From positions 19,775,201-19,839,200 of the forward strand of contig NC_092670.1 of NCBI RefSeq assembly GCF_964355755.1: DNA of 64,000 nt, written 5' to 3'. The notes under the pieces were generated by a model, which saw only the letters and a program-made list of their open reading frames with translations, searched no databases and had not been told where the DNA came from. The stretch is from Antedon mediterranea (Eukaryota; Echinodermata; Crinoidea; Comatulida; Antedonidae). This document shows, piece by piece, positions 47,805 to 60,976 of this stretch; within the stretch, counting starts at the first letter, position 1; the number at the start of each line of letters is the position of its first letter. The position numbers and the translations under genes were made by a program.

Positions 47805-50304
47805 ATCCTCTGGCACAGAGAGAACTTGACTTTTAACTTTCCTGTGAAGATTACAGTGATAGATCTAAGTTTATTTTCAAGGGAAAGTGCACTGATTGAG
47901 AGACTACCAGGGGCTCTGGGGATCCAGATTTTCCTGGATGGTAGAAATTCCTCCATTTTAGAATAAAAAAAACTCGAAGCTACAATAGTATTATAGGTTA
48001 TGGTAGGCCTAATGTATTTTTACTGAAATAATTACAATAGAATATTGTGGAGAAAAGATTAAAGAGATGGAATACTGGAACCATTAATTGTTCAAATGTT
48101 CCATATCCTCAGATAATTACAGTATTTCCGTGCACAAAAGTAATGAAAGAAGGTAATTCATGCCCAATAATTCAGTCACAGAGCTGCTGTAGTCAAATAA
48201 TAGTGGGTGATAATAGGAGTTATTGTACACATAGAATCAATCCATTACCACACGGCTGATGAGAACTGGAAAGCAATTACATAATTTTATCCAAAGACAC
48301 ATATCTCACGGAAGTATGTCTCAAGATTTAATCAGACAGAATAGGCTTTGTATGGTGACTTCATAAATTGTCTGTCTAGTATTATTGCTAATTTTGTGGG
48401 TTTGTTGATTCAAAGTTTGATTGTGATGTATATATAGAGGCATTAGACTGAGACTGATCATTTTAGGCAATGTTTGAACAAACAAATTTTTTAAAAAACT
48501 AGAAACATTATTATGTTTTTATATTTTTCCCAACTTTGTATCAAACAAATATTACCTAAATAAATTTTCCCAAACAAAACAAGACCAGATAATAAAATTA
48601 ATTTCAACAAAAAAATGTGAAAAAATGAAAAAACTGTCATTATGATTAAGAGAAACACTGATGGTAACATTCATTAGAAAAAAGTTGGATAATATAACAA
48701 TCTGAATGTGCTCATTTTCAAACAACTACTCAGACAAATTATGTTTTGATGATATTAAATCCAGACAGGTCATGTATCTGTTTCACGGTCCATTTGCTGT
48801 GAGAATGGATGATGATCACGCTTACAGGTGTGTGGTTCATTCGTTCCCATGCAGCTTCATATTGTTGATTGGATTGGATAAATTTCTTATTATCATCAGA
48901 AAAATAAAAGAGATAAGTGTATAAAATAAAATATTCTACTGCAGTTACTGCAGCTAAAATTTGGTTCATTGTAATACAACAGCTTACTTAATATTGCTGA
49001 TTTTCTCATTGACTCAATTTTATTATTATAATCAGGAAAACCGTCTGCTGTAGTTTCTGCAGGTGCATGTTAGAAAGAGTCTGTACTGTTTATTGTTTTA
49101 TCTAAAAACAAGTGGCTAAATTCACCTGTAAGTACAGTACTGCAGAACAACAAGAATATACTACCCCGGGGGGTCACTTGTATACAAACCAAACGGGGAG
49201 GTGCAGCAGCCACTTTGAGACATGAGGCACTTGTGCTACCTGTTTTACTGAAAAATACTATGGACTAGAACTACCAAAACAACGCCACCTCCACGTATGA
49301 AAATATTTAAGAGTGATCACTCACCCCATGTCAAGCTATCACTTTAAAAAAAATGAGTAATGATGTATCTTAATTTAATGCAAATACTGCAGTAAATTAT
49401 CAACTCTATAATATAGATTAAAAAATAATATATACTACTGTATTTGTTAAATCTGTTGAAACCAGGAAAATGTAACCTAACTCAAACTGTCACTGTTGGA
49501 ACCTTCCTTAACGAAATGCAGTAATTATACTTTTACTGCATCAACTCTCAAATCTATAAAAACCGTATTATTTTAATATCTATAAAATAAACATTTTTAG
49601 CAAAATCAATCTTAAAATGAATTAAATACATCCATTCCTACAAATAAAAAAAGATATGCTGTATAATTCAGCAATATAAATAAAATTACTGCAATCATGA
49701 TTCTGTTACAGAATAGAAAAAAATAGATAATTAATAGAATAAAGCTGCCTAGAGAAATACATTTTAAAGGTCACGAATAATTTACTTAACTATTGGGGTT
49801 TATGAATAAATTGACTATTAAATTTCTGATCATGTTGCCCAGTAGGTTTAGATGATTTTTGCAAAAGGCACCGTTTTCAGATGAGAAATTATATCTAATG
49901 AATACATTATTTATTTTTATCTTGGGCATAGGCAGATTTGTTATTTTAAAGAGGGAGGAGGAGATAGGGATGAATATATAAAAATACCATGCATGCTGGA
50001 ATTAATTGTGTTTAATTTTTAAATAACTTTGAAAAATAACAAGAAAAATATGCATATATTAGTGATTTATTAATTAAAAAGTGTTTTACATCGTCAAACA
50101 CTGTTAATGAATTTTATTAAGATTAAAATGTTTTCTATGTGAATGTTTAAAAGTGTATGAAGGAATAACATTACATTCAGTGGTTCACAGTCTGATAGTA
50201 TGACTTGCCAAATTACAAGATGGTTAACCCACATTTTCTAAACCAAGTTTCTTATGAGATTTCGGTAATGACACTGTAATAGCCATCAGAAGGCTTGGAA
50301 CTTT
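47805..50304. other. Mostly AT-rich non-coding stretch
   Basis: TAGGCCTA lies at 48004-48011. Direct-repeat TACTGCAGT motifs lie at 48937-48956, with further single motifs at 49385, 49517 and 49533. A GC-rich patch at 49164-49330 (CTACCCCGGGGGGTCACTTG) may be the edge of a repeat. Overlapping frames on both strands at 48706-48969 are unrecognised. Confidence 0.3.
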
Positions 50305-50368
50305 GACAATGTTTGGACCAAGGACCCTGTGATTGGTAAGCAAATATAAAAATCACCAAGAGATCCTG
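50305..50368 (-). mobile_element. tRNA-like SINE head
   Basis: The minus strand reads GGATCTCTTGGTGATTTTTA, then TATTTGCTTACCAATCACAG and GGTCCTTGGTCCAAACATTG. TGCTTACYAAT before the B-box-like segment is shared with 35845-35895. The B box is mutated (GGTCCAAAC). Confidence 0.4.
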
Positions 50369-50376
50369 CAGCATAA

Positions 50377-50618
50377 ACTTTTTTTTTTTTTTCAATTCAA
50401 TAGACATTTATTTACAAAATCTGAATACATACAGAAGGAAAACAAGAAACAGGATTGTACAGAATTATAAAGTATATCAGAAAATGAAGGCAAAAGCCCT
50501 GAAAGATGTTTGTAACATCTTGTGTTGGGCGAGCCTTAACACAAATAAAAAAGAAAAGAAATGCATTGAAGAAAATCATAATAAATTTCATAATCTAAAA
50601 TAAAAAAAAACAAAACTT
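50377..50618 (-). mobile_element. Poly-A-tailed retroposed sequence
   Basis: On the minus strand the insert ends in a 14-A tail (T run at 50379-50392) preceded by AATAAA (TTTATT at 50407-50412), as in a processed transcript. TGCAGCATAA (50367-50376) and TGCAGCCTAA (50619-50628) flank it, a 9-of-10 match that is a plausible target-site duplication. The body, about 240 bp, has no recognised coding sequence, so it may be a SINE, a truncated LINE 3' end or a retrocopy of a non-coding or 3'-UTR transcript. Confidence 0.55.
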
Positions 50619-50628
50619 TGCAGCCTAA

Positions 50629-53600
50629 CAAGACAACAAGTAGGCCTATGTTCTAGAAACCTTCACACAACAATAATTCATGATTTTTAATGTAATATTA
50701 TAGAAGAAAATAGAAAAACTACTTAATGTAGACAACGATAATTGAATTAAGTTTCAGAATAAATTTAGCTCATATCCTTGATCTTAATGCTACCCCAGAG
50801 CTAGGGTATAATTCAACTACTTGAGTTAAACTACTCGACTCCTCTTTCAACCGCTTAAGGCTCACTCTCCGCAATCGACTATTACAACACAACAAAAAGA
50901 ACCAGAAATTGATTGAATTCATATGAAAATATGCAGGATTTCTTCTCAAGACCAGACCAATTACTGTTCAGTAAATTTTATGCTAAACTCTCTAAATTAG
51001 ATGTAGAATAAGATTAGTAATGATAAATGACATTTTTCAAAAAATGGTTGAAAATAACAATTTTTTTAGTAAAATAACATAAAAAGAATTATGTCAGTCT
51101 GTTGAGTAACAAAATGTTCAAGTTATATTATTATTTACTTAATTTTATTTCAATTTATACCCCACTGTGTATTCAGCGCAATGAGCACTTAAACAAACTG
51201 ATCTGGTTTTAAAGACTTCATATATTTATCAAGTAGAAAATTCCTGGTTCAAATCTTGGTTGGGGTGGCTTTTGAATTATATGATACCAAAGTGATGAAA
51301 AAAATTTGATTTTTTTTTTCAAATCAATGTGTATAAGAAGAAAAGTCACAAAGAACACTTGTGTCTTGATTTAAGTGTTAACTAATCATATTTTCTTTCA
51401 TTTTTTCTAAAACAAATTCCACTATATAAAAACAATAAAGAACTCCTGTTATTTAAATATTCACGATAATTTTCAAGAGTTAATATATTGTCCTAGTAGA
51501 AGACAATTTTCACACACACATATAATGCAATATTGATCAAAAGCCTAATAGTAATTTCCTTTAAAAAAAAAGTTATGTAGATGTTATATATAATCAACTA
51601 TGGTTATAATGAATTCAGTGTATTCTTCAAATAAAGAGTAAATGCAAGATCATTACTGCAAGTACTGAAGTAATTCAATATAGGCAATGCAATTCATTTT
51701 ATCCATGAGTTTTAAGTGTTCATATGCAGATTAAATATAGTACTTTAATTAAAATTAATCAAGGATATGCAGACTCTAACACAATAACAATCCATCCTGC
51801 CCTAAACAGACAAAAATGGAAACACAAACTGTAAAAACTTAATGTTGGCAGACAGAAAACGTTAAGAAGAAGAGGCTTTAAATATTAACTAATAAAACAT
51901 AATGTTTACAGAGCAATAAGGTACTGACCACACAACATCTCAACTAATGTCTACAGCACTGGCGTACTGTACAAAATAACTATAGAGAACTGAACTGTGA
52001 TTAAGGGAGAATCCCTTTCAAGTACTTCGATCACATACCTCACAGCTAAATAAGTGTGAGAGACACAAAAGAACTGATTTACTGGAAATTAACAAGCGCT
52101 TGTAAGAATACATATAAGTGATGAATAAGTAGCATAAGAAATGAACCATTCTTGATAATAGAACAACTTTAAATGCACAACAAACAAATAATTCTCCCTT
52201 TTTCTAAAAACTTTGAATATAACATCTGGCATCTTGCATATTATGTCACTCAAGATTTGTTAAGATTACTCAATAATAAATGCAAATTTTATGTTGAAAA
52301 TATTGTTATCTATATAACAAATTTCATAATTCAATTCAGGTAAGATTGGTCCTACATACAGTCATCATTGTTGTTTAAGGCAGACCCATATTACTTAATC
52401 AGTCGATTCTCTGATGTTGCCAATGAGTAATTAGTTAACTGTCACTCATTTCTCTCATGAAATCATCATATCAAAGAAATGAATAACTTGAAGACAGCGG
52501 CCACCTACTGTACTATCAGGTATATTTCGGGTAAGAATATCTCTATGCAAATGAAGATAGTAAACTGCATATCAGCGATATTCATTCACCCATAAAAGAT
52601 GCATCATATCAGTGAGTTGGGAATAGCCAACCTAGATACTTCATGAAAATGTACTGAATGGTGGGTATTAATGGTGATTAAAAAACAAGTTACGCCTACA
52701 ATGATGATATCAACAAATTAATATTTCACCAACAGATGTTGGATAAATTTCCTTAATCAACATACAGCATTTATTGACTGTGCACAAAGTCTAGTCAAAT
52801 ATAAAATTTATAATTGTTAATATTTTGTCTCATGCTACCTTTATTCAAATATCCCCATTATCCATAAACTTATTTATACATTCATTTATTTACAATTTTT
52901 TTTTTAAATAAACATCTCCATTCTGGTAAATTTCTATCTTTTCTGAGATCTTGCTTCATGAATAAATACACTGAAAGATGTTGATTTATAATGTTTTATC
53001 TCTGTTTTATCTAGCATTGTTCTACCACAACACATTAAGTCGCTATCTTACTGTGAAACAGTTCATGCTTCCATAAATGTTCTAACCAACAGATTCCATT
53101 AGGAACAAATGTAATCAATACATTAATCAGAATCAGAATTAGTAATATCAAATAGATAATTAGATTAATAACAATAATCAGATGTAGTTATGAATATTTT
53201 TTTTTTTAGTTAAATTGTGGGTTCCACTTTCAGCTTGCATAATCTTTGTTTCTGAATAAAAAAAATGTTCTGAATCTGAAATAAACATAGAAGGTAAAGT
53301 AAAAATAACTGGGACTTTTGAGCAAATTGCCTAAGCAGCTTGGTTAGTATTAAACTTATGAATATAAAATATTTATAGATTATACATAAATAAAACTAGC
53401 CTAACCATTATTCTGAAAGAAAATGAATATAGATACCAAGACAAATTTGTTCAATACTTTCCTTTTCCCATTAGTATTGAAATTTATTAAAATGTAAAAT
53501 ATACCTACTGTACAGTAAACATACATGAATAAAAAAAGTTGAATTTATATTTTTTCTCAAGGCTAATAATCTAAAGCTATATTATAAATTCCATTAATCA

Positions 53601-56600
53601 ATTTGAAATCAAAATCAGCCGGAAGATGACTGCTAAGATATTGCCATCTCCTTCAGTCATGTTTACTATCTAGGCCGCAAGAATTTAGTTTCTTGTGTTT
53701 GCCATGATTCTAATGAAACACGATACCATTGTGTGACTATCTTGCTATTTTCAGCCAGTATATCTAATCACTTTATCTTATTATGAAGATGGCATTTTTA
53801 GCCAGTAAGATAATGCAATGTTTTTCTTCTACTACTACTAGTGCGGGTAGAATGAGAAAGAATAATTTATTTTTTATTACCAACTGCTACTACTGTACTA
53901 CTGTACACATTACTACTAAAATTAGCATGTAGATTATTAAGTGTATACAATATTGTACTTTTTCGAGTGTGATGCTTCATTTTATAAAGATACAGTAGTA
54001 GTGCATTTATAGTTTGTCTGTGTTCTAATTAGCGACCATTTTTATTGTGGCCTGAATGAAAACAAGTATCAATCGCACTTGAAATAAATCCCTTAAATAC
54101 TAGTAAATAAATATTTAAGTACTTCCCTTTAAGTGTTATTCATTTAGATAAAATAAATGTTAATTTTATTTTAAATTAAAAGTGTTTCCTTAGCCTAAGT
54201 GAAAATGGTCCTAACAGTACAGTAAAACATGGTTTGAACCTGCAATGTCAAATTTTAGTTTTTTAAAGTTATTTATGTCATATAAATAAAATACAAACCA
54301 AATATGTCTTGAAAAAAAAACCCATTTTTAATCTGACTATACTAACATCAATCAAAGGTTATAAATGACACAAAGAAATATTTTCAAATACTAAATGAAA
54401 CATGAATGATATGGACTACAAGGCTATTCACACAGTCTGATGTCCTCATCATCCCAAGACTAAATTGTTGATAATTATCAAGTGCATTATTTTAGTTCGT
54501 GTAAAGTAAAGTGTTCCCTCTGGCTGACAAAAGAAGTCAACAGTGTTAACATCTAATTTCTCAAACCATTTTGCGAGAAAATGCTAATGGCACGATTGGT
54601 AATCTAAATACAATAACGCACGTTCTGATGAAGTTGTGGAATACTATTAATGAGTTCATTTGCAAACGTTTGTAAAGTAGAATTTTGTTGAATGCCCAAT
54701 AAGGTATTTAAAATAGGTGGAGGAAAATTACCAATAAAGACACAAAACAAGACAACAACGTTTTAAAAATTTGTCACTGTTATTTAATTTAATTCATGAC
54801 TAGTTGAAATTGTGAGATATGTATTTTATTTACTAGTTGTAGTTTACTGCTTGTAGTAGTGTAGTAGATCTAGATTTCAGCTTATGTAGTAGTAGTAGTA
54901 ATAATGCGATTGCGATTGGTGTAAATCGGGAATGCTTTTTTTATCACCACTATTACCTTAAATTTTTCTAATTTATTATTTCTTCATCTAGGTCAAGTGC
55001 TATCTATTTTTACAAGAATTTCATCAAAGCATACATATTATACGAAAGTCCCATAAATATAGATTAACAGGCCATTGACCTCTGACCTTCAATATTGCAT
55101 TCAATTATGGTATTGTAATTATTGATTACAGCTTACCTATAATAGAATAACAATAGACGCAAGGTTTTAACAAGTAATTAATTAAAATACACATTTTCTT
55201 GAATAATTTCTACAACACTGAAACTCCATGTAAGCATAATAATTGCTGTTATAAAAGATACAAATAAAATGTAACGAGAAATTGTATCAAGTAAATTTTT
55301 ATTGGGATGAAAATTCCCATTGTATTGGGCGTTTAAATCCAATGCCATCAACATTGTGGCAGATTGCTGATCTATAGTTTGTATCTAATTTAACAGGTAT
55401 CTGAATGGATATCAAAAATCTGGATTCAACTCTCCTGTGATTGGGTCCATCCTGGATGAGCTGGCATTTCCATCTCCTACTACTGTTATAATTTGGCTTC
55501 ACAGCCTTGAAACTATAATTTTTATACGATATTCCTAATGTCAATATACTAAATATTTAATTTTTGGGAACTTTCAGTGGGGATAATCTTAGAGAAATAT
55601 TTTAATTGCTATATGTGTAATAATTAAAAAGTTGAGGCATATTATTGATTTGTATAATCTGGTAAATACAGAAGCTAACTTTGGATATTAAAAGTCTACA
55701 CATATCTATTTACCAAACCCTCAATCCAAAGTAAACAATGTACTTACAGTTCTAATTGCTGTAACAATGAAAGAATATTCTTTGCAAATATTCATTTGAA
55801 ACATCTGACGAATTGGTGAGTGACAGTGTTTCCAAAGAAGTCAGAAATTTACACAGCTGGGGTTATTCTGTATGCAGGCTGGGGCTTCCAGAAAATGTTT
55901 ACCAGAAAAAACAAGGGGAGTTGTGTTTGATAAGGATGGTGGAGTAGTCAATTTAGCCTAATTTAAAGCAAAACTGGTTATAGTATACCATAAAGAAATA
56001 ATCTTATACAGCCTGGTCCACTGCTACAGACTACTAGACAGGTTATAACATTACTTTCAATTTTATGTTGCTTAACATTTACAATTCCAATTGCCTTAAA
56101 TCTTAAAATCCTTATGGACGGCATTTTATGAGTATCTATAAATCACTGGATTTTCCAAGTAAATTACTAAAATCTGTTCATATTATTATTGCTATATTTC
56201 TAAACCACATTGAAATAATGTGTAGAAAATCAGACTACAGCAGTTGATGCAGTAATGTTCAAATTTTCTCTGATTTAGTCAGCCTTTCATATCAAATATA
56301 GAGATCTGTGTACTATTTTTTCTAAAGTTACTGCAGGAATTCAGCCAATCCTCACCCTCCTCTTAATAGGGACAAGCATTCAATTTGCAATGACCAGCAC
56401 AATGTGTCATTGATCGTCATATGGAACAAGAGTCTACAAAAACTGTATCGAGAAATCGAGTGATGAATCGATTAAGCACAATGGATTATCATGGAATAAT
56501 TAGTTCCTAGGTCCCACAGTAGGTCTTCAGAAATCAAAAGCTTACTATTGTTCAGCTACAAATGTAATTTAAAATGTTTGATGGCAAATGAACTTGTAGG

Positions 56601-56909
56601 ATGATTAACAGATCTAATAATAGAAAGTCAGTATTTCTATTAAGCAAAATGACTGATTCAATTGATTATTAAAACACTTCTAAGTAATATTGATTGTATA
56701 AAACATCTATCCTGATGACTTTCAAAGCACCTAAAGGCTTAAGTCATATATTTTTTTCTGAGATTAGGAGGTTACGTTCAGAACAATTGTGTATATAGAA
56801 ATTATAGATCTAATGCGTATTTTTATGATCAGGAATTTTTCTTCTACATCCTCCCACTACTCCTTAAAATAAGTCTAACAAACCAAAATAAGAAAAAGAC
56901 ATTTTAGAA
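50629..56909. other. AT-rich non-coding stretch with scattered motifs
   Basis: TAGGCCTA lies at 50641-50648. A weak plus-strand tRNA-like B box (CTGGTTCAAATCTTGG) is near 51244. TTACTGCAG-type motifs occur at 51652-51675 and 56327. A LINE-tail-like CTGAATAAAAAAAATGTTCT is near 53250. The frame at 55299-55544 (minus) is mixed-sequence DNA without family match. No exon is supported. Confidence 0.3.
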
Positions 56910-57220
56910 TAAAGAAATGACATAGAGATGGACATGACACATCACAAGAATAGAAAAGTGATGGATAAAAGAGTTATTGAAGGACAACCCACAACAGAAA
57001 GGAGAAGATGGAACAAGAAAAAGTAAGACAACATCAAGAAACTTCAAACTAGAAAATAGCTTCCGAAGAGGAAATGGAAATTGCTGGAGGAGGATGGATG
57101 ACATAACACAGTGATCATCATGATGATAATTATAAATCCCTACAAGGCTATGGAAGAAGAGTTGCATAACTGTGGAGGAACCAAGATAAGGTGGATATTT
57201 AGTAATAATTAAAAGCATCT
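56910..57220 (+). pseudogene. LINE reverse-transcriptase C-terminal relic
   Basis: One plus-strand frame, broken by stops, reads KVMDKRVIEGQPTTERRRW, then DNIKKLQTRK and KRKWKLLEEDG. It parallels the usual non-LTR retrotransposon ending in which a basic Gly-Arg-Pro...Arg-Arg-Trp stretch precedes Asp-x-x-Lys and a final Trp-rich helix. Several stop codons interrupt it. A CATCATGATGATAAT string follows, consistent with a GAT-type LINE tail. It is an old 5'-truncated copy. Confidence 0.4.
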
Positions 57221-58877
57221 AACTAATCAAATAAAGTACCCAATCAAAGAGGGATATTTATACCTATACCAGCACATTTTATCTATATAAAACCATCCCC
57301 AACATACTTAAATTACTTCTTAGTCCTTCAAGGAAATGTAACACACTTCAATATGTAAATTCTGCTTTCTATTATACTAGGTAAAAAGAGAAAATGAAAC
57401 AATTACCTATGATATCTAACAACACAAAGTAATATAAAATAATGTCATATCATAGTACCAGATAAGAAAAAATAAAGATAAAAACTGGGGTTGTGTAATA
57501 GTTCACATGATGCTGAAAATATCATGTATCTATTAAATTGTTTCTGTGAAATTTATGTTAAAAAAAATATTCTTGTAGCAAATGGAAAAATACTCTTTAT
57601 TGATTAAAAAAGAATATTGAAGATGAAATTATGATACTATATGTATATAAATATAATTAAATATTTCCATTGTAATTTAGGAAAAGCCTTATTATATAAA
57701 GTAGGTAAGTGTAGGATGCATTATATAAGCCTTGCGAGATATAGCCAAAACCAGGAAACAGAATGACATGTGTTCAAGATTGGGAGAAAGTGGTATGGGA
57801 TTCTCCAATAATCTTTTTTTCAAAAGGTGAAGAGGCTTGATGAATGAAAACAAAATGCATGAAAGAAATAACACCTGTAGAATTTGTTCATGCCTTTGTT
57901 TGGCAAATCCGAAAAAGGAGGTTAACCAATCTTTTTTCTTCATATAACTGAACATTTATACACTTACCATTTTTAAAACAGTAAAAGCAAAATGTGTTGG
58001 TTTTATCCATTACATACACATAATAAAAATTATTCATTATTTAAGTACAGTACATAACTTAAATAAGCTGAACTATTAGCTGTAGTGTAAGTCCTTATTA
58101 CAGTCAATAACATTAACTATGCCTTATAGCTATATAAAATCATCAGCTTGCACACGTATCTATAGAAATAAATTATATTCACAATATTAAGTAGTATATT
58201 CACAATGGTTCATAGTAATAATTCCCAGTAGAAATCCCTTGACGCAAAGAGATCTGGTTCAATGCACTGATGAATCTAATTACTAATTAAGTAATTGTCC
58301 CCAAAGCTTTATTAAATGTGATTAATGCTTACAAGTTGTAATAGCAATTATAATAAACATGTAAAGTTTTAAGTATTATTTTTATATTACTGATTTTGTA
58401 TAATTCAAAGTTTGAAATTACATCAGAAATCTGTTCAATGTACTGTATTTTTTATATATCAAAAATGTCCTCATTTATTATCCTATACATTTACTAATGC
58501 ATAAGTTCTAGTACGGTACATAATTACTTATCTGGTATTTTTTATATTAGCAAATGTCATAAATTGTATTCTTCTTACAGATTCTTTTTCTTAAGTCACT
58601 TTTGAATATGTATTGTATATATAGTATATCAACATATAAACACATAGATAACTACATATTAAAATTTTACTTAATACGCCATATTACAGTCAGACAAAAT
58701 TTACATATAGACAATTGTGGCAGAAATTATGTAGTCATTAAAGTATTAAGAAAAGCATTCCCAGAATTGATAATTGAAATTCATAAAAAGAGGAATTAAA
58801 GCAAATCATCTTTTTCATCTGAAATTGTTTGTTCTTTGTCTTTTGTTCAAATTTTCATAGATTTATATCTTTGTATT
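57221..58877. other. AT-rich non-coding stretch
   Basis: Nothing recognisable. Open frames at 57692-57955 and 58602-58799 are AT-rich translation without support. Confidence 0.4.
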
Positions 58878-58880
58878 TTA

Positions 58881-58997
58881 AGCTCTGTCTACACAGTTTG
58901 ATGTGCCCTAATATGGTACTGATATGACATCATCATGTCCATATATGGGCACATCACATTTTTTTGTCACATAAAGTTTGATAATGTAGATAGAGCT
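58881..58997. mobile_element. MITE, AGCTCTGTCTACA family, copy E (best preserved ends)
   Basis: AGCTCTGTCTACA at the left and TGTAGATAGAGCT at the right define the termini, with ATCACATTTTTTTGTCACAT and AAAGTTTGAT inside the right arm. TTA flanks both sides (58878-58880 and 58998-59000), suggesting a 3-bp TTA target duplication as in PIF/Harbinger. The left arm has lost part of its repeat (ACACAGTTTGATGTGCCC). One internal ATATGGTACTGATATG unit is present. Confidence 0.8.
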
Positions 58998-59000
58998 TTA

Positions 59001-60446
59001 GTAAAAAATACTACTGTATTCTTAATGTTAATAAACAATGTATTAAAACAGTATATGCAGAGTCAAAGATGCTTTTCTCAAAATGGAATAGAATTTTGAG
59101 ATGACAGTACATATTGTACTTTATCTAAAGTTTTATGTAAATTTGTTAATTTAAACGAATTGTGTTTATTTTCTATGAACAAGAGATTCCGAATTAAGTA
59201 TTGAATTGAAATGAATTGAATTTGGAAATGAATTGAATTAAAAATGTAATGATAAAACACAATTCAGTACTACCAGTCTTATGAAAGTTCTATATATTTT
59301 TGTGAATAAAAGAACCATAATAAATTAAGAACAAAATGTCATTGTATGATTGTTGAAAAAAGTTACTTACTGATTTATGGTATTTTCACTAAAATTATTA
59401 TTTTACAGTAAACAGAGAAATTAAAGTACATTAAAAAAATTATGGTCTGTTAAAAAGTCCCACACTTTGACATTGCTTATCTCTATTGTTTGTTTAATAT
59501 TAAATAAATTATTATTTTACAAAGTATGATAACAATCATCATTGGGTATTTTAATTAGTATCTATCAAAACTAATTCTATATTGCAACATGAAAGATATT
59601 TTCATTAAAATCGATCGTAATAATATAATAATAATCGTGCATATTACTATATTAATGTACAATAACAAGGAAAAAGGGATTATAATATATAATCTTCATC
59701 TTTTCCTGATATCACATATTATGCGTACTAAGTTCAGCTATATGCCAGGGAAAGCCATGGCCAGGTTGAAGGACAGGGATTCATAGTACGGTATATGCAA
59801 AGCTATTATTTACCAATTCAATTGACACTTTGCCTAATGCATCATTTCACATATTGATTCTGTTCACTTCAAACAATACAGAAGAGTAGTGACTGGAAAA
59901 CCATACCACATACACATGTTATCAATGCACAGATTCTGATAGATTTCCCAGGATATAAATCATAAAACAACACAGTTTAAAATAAAACGGAGGTACAAAC
60001 TGATTTTTAATGAATTAAAATTAAACATGTTATTTTAACAAAATAAAGAGATGTTTTTTTAAAACATTTATTTTATATTATTGACTAAATTCAATCATCA
60101 ATCAACAATTTTATTTGAACTGCCAATACAAAGCATTTAATTATTTTATGAACAACAATTAATTACCTGAACAAGTGATTGTCAATGCATAAATGGTGAA
60201 TGACCTTTGTTTGGTTAAGATTGCTATGTTCACTTTTCCAATATCAATTAATGTAATGATCAATAATGTATGCTTACAATCTGACTGTATTCTCTAGCTT
60301 AAATATTGGTGTAAGATGCTATTATTAATTACTGTATATCTCTGCTTTGAATTACTATTTGTCTATTAATTTTGCTTACATAATTGTAGGTCTTTTCCAT
60401 TCTTTTCCGTTTATTATATAAAATGTAAAAAAAAAAATAAAAATTG
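59001..60446. other. AT-rich non-coding stretch
   Basis: A run of AATTGAA-type words at 59195-59245 is low-complexity. No exon or element is recognised. Confidence 0.4.
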
Positions 60447-60505
60447 TGGTCTATTAGTGTGAACCAAGCCTACATTCATAATGTCTTTGGTTCAATCAGT
60501 GAATG
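60447..60505 (+). mobile_element. tRNA-like SINE head (weak)
   Basis: GTGGTCTATTAGTGTGAACC followed by AATGTCTTTGGTTCAATCAG places a B-box-like GGTTCAATC at tRNA-like spacing. TCTTTGGTTCAATYAGT is shared with the SINE head at 36460. Confidence 0.4.
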
Positions 60506-60685
60506 TATCTTTGATTAAATTTGGAACATACTAATCCAGCCTGTACTAAACCTACACCTACCTATCAACAATATATCAATTCAAGTAATTGTGGTCATCT
60601 AATCTGCTCTTGAATGTTTGGTTCCAATCACAGTTTCAGTTTCATTTTCTGAAATATAAATATTTAGAAATATATTTGAACTAAC

Positions 60686-60976
60686 CTTATCTTCGACATT
60701 ATTTTCCTTTCCATGAGATATGGTATGGTTATTAAGTCTCCTGTTTTCAACAGCACTTCCTTCATGTTTCGACTCTGGTATAACAACAGATAATGCAGTT
60801 CTTGGTTGGGACGGTTTTTCCCAGTCTTGACTGGCTTTAAACCCAGTTTTTATGACCATTTTTTCTGAACTTGTTTCATTTTTCCGAACATAATTCGTTT
60901 GTTTTTCGCGTGCAATTCCAACAACCGCATCAGTGGCCATTATCATTATGAATTATTGGTGTTTCCACACGCAATT
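60686..60976 (-). CDS. Putative second exon carrying the start codon, unrecognised protein
   Basis: On the minus strand a strong acceptor (TTCTTTTTTTCTCTCCAG^AATTG, exon start 60976) leads into a short leader with an in-frame TAA immediately before TTC ATG. Coding can start at Met 60946 or, in better context (A at -3, G at +4), at Met 60940. The frame runs 85-87 codons to a donor (GATAAG^GTTAGT) at 60686, phase 0. The peptide starts MATDAVVGIAREKQ and is hydrophilic and Lys/Glu/Asn/Ser-rich (KTGFKASQDWEKPSQPRTA and SHGKENNVEDK), with no membrane segment or signal peptide, so it is probably a disordered N-terminal region of a cytoplasmic or nuclear protein. Having both splice sites and an upstream stop makes it the best-supported exon here. 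A 5' non-coding exon must lie to the right; I could not place it. Confidence 0.65.

Noticed and set aside
48706-48969. Overlapping open frames on both strands
   Set aside because: Mutual shadows; neither has domain similarity or splice signals that I can see.
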